Assembly: GCA_015680685.1 (NCBI GenBank)
Contig: MNCI01010845.1
Span: 323,492 to 387,491, forward strand
DNA from: Gnetum montanum
Lineage: Eukaryota; Streptophyta; Gnetopsida; Gnetales; Gnetaceae
Direction: 5' to 3'
Length of the DNA stretch: 64,000 bases
Shown: positions 58,489-64,000 of the stretch, one piece after another
Layout: each line of letters starts with the position of its first letter
Position numbering within the stretch: position 1 is the first letter of the stretch
Notes under the pieces: model-generated
The model's database searches: none
What the model saw: the letters and a program-made list of their open reading frames with translations, nothing else
Told to the model about the DNA's origin: nothing
Program-made: the position numbers and the translations under genes

Positions 58489-58898
58489 TGTAATGTGCAT
58501 TTATGCATTGATGTGGCCTCCATATCCATTGATGCTTATATGCATTGGCATAACACATTTTTGTGTTGGTGTTGCGATGGTGTCCACATCCATATGGGGT
58601 CTTGGGTCTCTTATTTTTCAAATTTTCTCTTATGGTAACCAATTCCATGGCCTATAAATTCATTCTTGATGGGAGAAAAAAGGCACCATGAATCACAACT
58701 GGATTGCAGTTCAGGTCCCTTTCATAGACATTTAGAGGTTGTTGCATACACCATCATTGCATAGTGTTGTGTGAAAGAAGAATCTAAACAAGATTTATCA
58801 AAGGCCTTAAGGGTTGGAGGTAAATTCCATTTTTCTTTTGCATTCTATACTTTAATTACTTATGCAATCTGGTTTTTCTACACAATTATTTTCCTACA
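58489..58898 (+). repeat. Element F 3' LTR (410 bp)
   Basis: It starts TGTAATGTGCATTTATGC and ends TTTTCCTACA. It matches 31730-32037 but has about 105 bp more. TATA box CTATAAATTC is at about 58651. Confidence 0.88.
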
Positions 58899-60547
58899 TG
58901 ACTATGCTAGAAGTGTTTTTCTTTACGGACAAGTCTTGACATAAAGTTTTGGATTTTATTTTAAATTTTCTATTAGTGGTTCTACTACTTTAAAATTACA
59001 ATGTGACAAAACATGTCCTTGGACTTTTATTTTCATCCCTAGCAGTATCTATTGTAATTATTATTTTTATTTGTAGACACATTAACTCTTGAAGTCAACT
59101 TTTCCATTCATGCTCCTACACTAGTCGGTCTGCTCTTCCCATATTTCAACATTATCCGAGAAGGATTGGAATTTGGATTTATCATTGCTGGTTAGCTATT
59201 TTTTTATTTATATTTTCTTGCTTTAGGTTTTTCTCTTACTTTAATCCTAAAACAAATAAATAAATTTAATATAAAATAAATAATTTAAAAAATATTAAGG
59301 CTATTTACGTGCATTTCCCATAATTCTACCCGTGTTTTCTCATATCCATCCTTTTGTTATCCTACTAAAATCATAAAAGCTACCTTGAAAATCATAAATG
59401 ATGATACCTTTGGTTCTTTTGTTGTGTACATCATGTATTATATTCTAGTTTGTTCTTATAGACAATCTTAATCGGACCACAAATAGGATGAGATGTTTCT
59501 ACTCTCTCCTTCTATCCTTATCAACCCTATCATATCACTTCTATATTCTCACATCACATTGTCAAGCATTGAATTGTCCTTTTCCACTCATTTTTCCACC
59601 GCTAACTTTGTAATTAACTTTTTTGAAGACTCCATTGTCAAACATTGAATAGTCTTGTTACTGAGTTTTCAACTAACCAACCAATGACTACCATGCCCAA
59701 CATTGAATTATCTTTTCCACTCATTTTTCCACCATTATCTTTGTTATTAACTTTTTCAAGGTATGGACCTCATTGTCAAACATTGAATAATCTTGTTACT
59801 GAATTTTCAACTAACCAACTAGTGACTACCATGCCTAGCATTGAATTGTCTTTTCCACTTACTTTTCCATGGCTAACTTTGTTATTAAATTTTTCAAGGT
59901 ATCGAATCCATTGTCAAACATTGAATAGTCTTGTTACTGAGTTTTCAACTAACGAACCAATGACTGTCATGCCTAGTATGGAGCACAAAATTAATGCTTG
60001 ATGGTGTTAGGATTAAACTTGTAACATTGGTACAATTGGGCATAACTATCATCATGAAGGATTTAATCCAAGGTAAATAATCCAAACCAAAATTGAAAAA
60101 TTATTACTAGGATAGATATAGATCTATTGGATACTAAAAATATACATGCTATAAGTTTTAGAAATAAATTTTCTTTATAACATATGGAACATATTAATCA
60201 ATTTTCACTTTTAATATTCAATATATATGTAACATAGCGTGAAAATGTACTATTCTTCTTCAAATAAAAATATTTTCTTTTTCTATTATATTTTTTCAAA
60301 GTGCTTGAACTACTACTTTTACCAATTTTTGAACTTAATTAGAAATAAAATAAAAAATGTACTTTTCAATATTCCATTTATTTTATCATAGAACTCTCTC
60401 TTTCAGGAAGTCATCCTTTATCATGAGTATCCATCATCACTTTTTTGAAGTATTTTTCCAAAGAATATGTAAAAAGGTTATGAGTATAGGCTATACTAAC
60501 AAATAGCTTCAACTTCTAAGGGTATGATTTTTGCTTCAAAAAACTAT
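58899..60547. other. Intergenic AT-rich DNA with a 138-bp tandem repeat
   Basis: No gene supported. Apart from the tandem repeat (59562-59985) it has A/T-rich DNA and a short retro-like word set without partner in the window. Confidence 0.6.
59562..59985 (+). repeat. 138-bp tandem repeat, about three copies
   Basis: Landmarks: CATGCC(C/T)A at 59692, 59830 and 59968, exactly 138 bp apart; ATTGTCAAACATTGAATA and TTTCAACTAAC recur at the same spacing. Because 138 is a multiple of three, an ORF (59645-60001) runs through it with a 46-residue repeat. Confidence 0.92.
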
Positions 60548-61859
60548 TGATGTGTAAGTTTTGGATGCACCAACACCTAGGGGAAAAACTCTTTTAGGAA
60601 AACTATTACCTAAGGTGCTTCCCATATGGATATGGAAACTTGGGAATAGTCTCAGCTGGAGAGGGCCATGTGATGTTCCAAAAAAAGTAAATGAAACTAA
60701 AAAGTCAAGAGAATTTAAATTGAAAAACTATCTTGAATTTCAAGATTTAATGAAAATATAGTAACTAGTAAATTCAAACTATTTTCTAGTCTCTTGTTGT
60801 TGTTGTTGGTCTGTCACTATCGGTGGTGTCCACTGTCGAGTAGGAATACATTGACCATTGCTAGAGAGGGAGAGAGAGATATATATTCTACTGCTGCTGG
60901 CTAGACAGTTGTCACATCTACCATTTTTGTGCTATTTTCCACTGCTAGCATAGAAGGAGACCTCTTGCACGTTGTTGTTGTCTAATGCTACGCATTGGCC
61001 ACTTGGTTGTGCCACTATCACAACCCCTTTTGTGCACATGCACTGAATTGTCTACTGTGCATTGCTACTAAGAGACTCACAATAGTAATGCCTTTGGAAG
61101 AGAGAGAGAGATGCTACCATCATTTCATCTACTACGTGCCACCATAACATCGCTAATTTTTTTAGACACATCTCTGATGCTATGCGTTGCATGCCTATGA
61201 TGTTGCTGTGAGAGAGAGAGAGAGAGATGTCACTATTGTTTCATCTATCATTTTTGTCGATCACTTGCAATGTCGCTACATTGTGCTGCTAGTGACCACT
61301 TACCTGTCACATGCCTACCACTGATAAGAAACTCTAATGAACTGCTGCTAATGCCTACACCTATTGCTATAGGTCATTACTACACTGGTGATCATTAGAG
61401 AATTGTAGGCCACTGCTGCTAAGAGGGAGACATCCGGTGATCTACCCCTTATTCTCATTTGCTGGTTGAAGAGGGAGAGGCCCCAATGATCTCCCTTGTA
61501 GTAGGTCCCGACCTTCCTTTATAGTCACTCACCATTGGTTATGCCATGTCATCCACCACCTGGTCCATCACATAACTTTCATAATAACTAGCACTACCAC
61601 CCACATTCACACGTAACTCCCGTAACCACCATCATCTATTATGCCACCTCTACAACCATTATGTAACCCACTTTCTACATCACCTAGGCTATTATGTCCA
61701 TGCCATCATGGCATGGCAATGTAACCACTACCACAAGCTCACCATTATGAATTGGGCTCTACGACATGCTTGTACAAATTAACTTTCTTGGTGCTTGATG
61801 CTAGGGAATTAGACTTGTTAATCATGGCCCCATGCCTAGCATGGACAATGTTGGCATCA
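60548..61859 (+). repeat. G direct repeat, left copy
   Basis: 1312 bp. It includes GA-rich microsatellites (60866-60878, 61103-61111, 61209-61227), Cys/His-like CACTATC words from low-complexity text, and ends at CATGGACAATGTTGGCATCA. Confidence 0.8.
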
Positions 61860-62243
61860 ACACTTAGCCCCTAAACTAGAAATTGCATGTAACTGCAAGG
61901 AATAGTACAACCATAGAAATATTAAAAGAAGATGTAGAAGATAGAGGACAAAGTTAGGACTTAGATAAGAACCACCAAAATCAGAATTGGGAAAAGAAGG
62001 TTTAGTATTCCGATAATGAAAAGGATAATATTCAAAAAATGATAATCATTAATTTTTCAAAGAAAGGAAAAAAATAAAAGGTTTAGAGACAGGGGTTTTC
62101 AAAAGGGAGCACAAGAAAATAAAATTCATGCAAAACAACAGTTTTGAGGTAGGAATAAAACAAGATCAAGAAAAGCTAGTATTTCAAAAAATTAGGAAAA
62201 AAAGGCTAGAAAAATGGCCCTCCTTCTAGCATCAAAAAGGTGT

Positions 62244-63630
62244 TGATGTATAAATTTTAGATGCACCAACACCTGGGGGGAAAACTTGTTTAAGGAGACT
62301 ATTACCTAAGATGTCATCCATATGGGTATAAAAACCCAGTAATAGTCTTAGTTGGAGAGGGCCATGTGACATTCCAGAAAAAGTAAATGAAATTCAAAAG
62401 TCAAGAGAATTTAAATTGAAAAACTATCTTAGATTTCAAGAGTTAATGAAAATATTGTAACTAGTAAATTCAAACTATTTCTTGGTCTCTTGTTGCTACT
62501 GTTGGTCCATCGTTGTCGGTGGTGCCCACTACTGAGCAAAAAGACCTTAACCACTGCTAAAGAGGAAGAGAAAGAGATCAATTTTACTGCTACTAGCTAG
62601 ATAGTTGACACATCTACTATTGTTGTGCTATCTACCACTGCTAGCACAGAACCCTAGGCCACTGCTACTGTAGAAGAAGAACTCCTGCATGCTACTACTA
62701 TCTAATGCTATGCATTGGCCACCTAGTTGTGCCACTATCATAGCCCCCTTCGTGCACCCATGATGCACTGTCTACCACCATGTTGCTAAGATTCCATTGC
62801 CATTCTATCTACCATGTGCCGTCATAATGCTGCTACTCATCTCAAGCATGTCTCTGACGCTACGCATCATGTTCCTACGATGTCATTATGAGGGAGGAGA
62901 AAGAGAGAACTCCAATTCCACTACTTGCAACTGCAATCGCCACAACCATGCTACCGTGTGTTACACTACTACTTAGACTAGGAGGGAGGAGAGAGAGATA
63001 TGATGCCATCGTTCTGTTTGAAATTGCCATCAGTTGCCTATGATGTCACTATGTTGTGTTGCTAGTGACCACCTACTTGTTTCATACCTACTGCTAACAA
63101 GAACATCTAACATGTTGCTACTAATGCCTGCACCTACCGCTACTAGTCGCTATCGCATTGGTGATCATCAGAGAACTATAGGCCACTATTGCTAAGAGGA
63201 AAATGTCTAGTGAGCTATCCCTTGTTCTTGTTTGCTAGTGGGAGAGGGGGGAGATCCAATGATCTCCCTTGTAGCAGGTCCCAACCTTTCTTTATAGTTT
63301 CTCACTATCGGTTACACCATCTCCTCCACCATCTAGGCTATTATGTAACTTCCATAATTCCCATCACCATCACTCCACATCAACATGTAACTCCTATAAC
63401 CACCATCATTAGTTACGCCATCTCTACGACCATTATGTAACCCACTTTCTACACCACCTAGGTCATTACATCAACATCATCATGGCATGGCAATGTAACC
63501 ACCACCACAAGCTCACCATTATGAATTAGGCTATAAGACGTGCTTGTACAAATTAACTTTCCTTGTGCTCAATGCTAAGGGATTAAACTTTTTGATCATG
63601 GTCCTATGCCTAGCATGGATGATGTTGGCA
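62244..63630 (+). repeat. G direct repeat, right copy
   Basis: 1387 bp with the same landmarks: GGCCATGTGACATTCC, TCTTGTTGCT, AGAGAGA tracts, and TAGCATGGATGATGTTGGCA at its end. It diverges from the left copy by many substitutions and small indels. Confidence 0.8.
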
Positions 63631-64000
63631 TAAAAAAAACATAATTTCATATTATATTTATCTCTTCACTTTAAATAACTAAGTTAACTAATTCTGCATA
63701 GAAGTTTGAAACAACTTTTTTATTGAGCTTTCCTTGTTTTGCCCATTCAACTTGTGAGCTACTTGCATACTAGAATGAATTTGCTCTTATTTCATTGATA
63801 ATTTACCCTTCTTCTCCTTCATTTATGAGCAAAGGTTTTAGGTTCATATCCAGAAAAGATATGTATAAGTATGTGATCAGTAAGAGGAAGAAACTTTAGA
63901 ATATGTGATATAAAAAAAGACTCTACCAATCCAAAAGTCTATTAATGACATAGCCACTAAGGTAGAAAAGATTTTGAAACTCGATGGAAAAATAATTTGC
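63631..64000. other. End of window, no feature seen
   Basis: AT-rich DNA without an ORF or recognisable repeat. It starts with an A run directly after repeat G. Confidence 0.6.

Larger units (their letters stand above)
31730..58898 (+). mobile_element. Element F: Ty1/copia retrotransposon split by nested elements E and D
   Basis: The 5' LTR (31730-32037) with PBS and the 3' LTR (58489-58898) with PPT belong together. TSDs are TGACG (31725-31729) and TGACT (58899-58903), four of five bases the same. Leader and gag start lie left of D, the rest of gag and all of pol right of D. After removing E (32722-34840) and D (35565-54419) about 6.2 kb remain, near the copia norm of 5 kb plus a long leader. 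Domain order gag, protease, integrase, RT, RNase H is the copia order. All domains are broken. Confidence 0.9.
60548..63630 (+). mobile_element. G: pair of 1.3-1.4-kb direct repeats around 0.4 kb, LARD/TRIM-like
   Basis: Repeat 1 (60548-61859) and repeat 2 (62244-63630) match end to end, from TGATGT(G/A)TAA to ATG-TTGGCATCA/CA. The A-rich interior (61860-62243) has no ORF. The layout fits an LTR pair with almost no interior, but no TSD, PBS or PPT was convincing, so a segmental tandem duplication is possible. Related ends lie in the RLP intron (29303-29957). Confidence 0.6.

Overview
The window is plant nuclear DNA, AT-rich and almost entirely built of decayed LTR retrotransposons. The only host gene recognised is a leucine-rich-repeat receptor-like protein (RLP) pseudogene with a partial tandem copy. 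RLPs, tRNA-iMet primed copia elements, Tat-type gypsy elements with two RNase H domains and PBS/PPT motifs typical of plants point to a seed plant with a large repeat-rich genome. A gymnosperm would fit, but the species cannot be fixed from the sequence. No intact host gene, rRNA, tRNA or CRISPR array was seen.

Layout. 1-5432: 3' part of gypsy element A (gag, protease, no pol, 3' LTR). 5706-23668: element B, an 18-kb Tat-like gypsy element with 5-bp target-site duplications (TSDs, GCAAC). It carries gag-protease, then a reverse-strand spliced gene of about 4.3 kb, then RT, RNase H, a second (archaeal-type) RNase H and integrase. Its 3' LTR holds a GC-rich insert with a poly(A) tail. 24579-30432 (minus): the RLP pseudogene, with a solo-LTR-like insertion in a probable intron, followed by a duplicated C-terminal copy.

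31730-58898: a nest. Copia element F (TSD TGACG/TGACT) was hit in its leader by minus-strand copia derivative E (32722-34840, TSD TTTTA) and in its gag by gypsy element D (35565-54419, TSD ACAAT/ACAAC). D was hit in its 5' LTR by Tat-like element C (35923-47571, TSD ATAGG). Removing D rejoins the F gag reading frame across the junction. E has lost most of copia pol and carries a GC-rich fragment that resembles a BPS1/ROH1-like (DUF793) host gene, joined in frame to the copia GAG-pre-integrase region. 58899-64000: noncoding DNA with a 138-bp tandem repeat and a pair of 1.3-1.4-kb direct repeats (G) that look like LTRs around a 0.4-kb interior.

A and D are one family with gag and protease but no polymerase, so they probably depended on enzymes of other elements. 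B and C are two related Tat-like families; C lacks the reverse-strand gene that B has between protease and RT. Every coding region carries stops, frameshifts or lost catalytic residues, so nothing here looks able to move now. Most stops are explainable as C-to-T or G-to-A changes, as expected in methylated repeats. The most notable items are the spliced antisense gene in B, the gene-capturing copia derivative E, and the retroposed GC-rich insert in the B 3' LTR.
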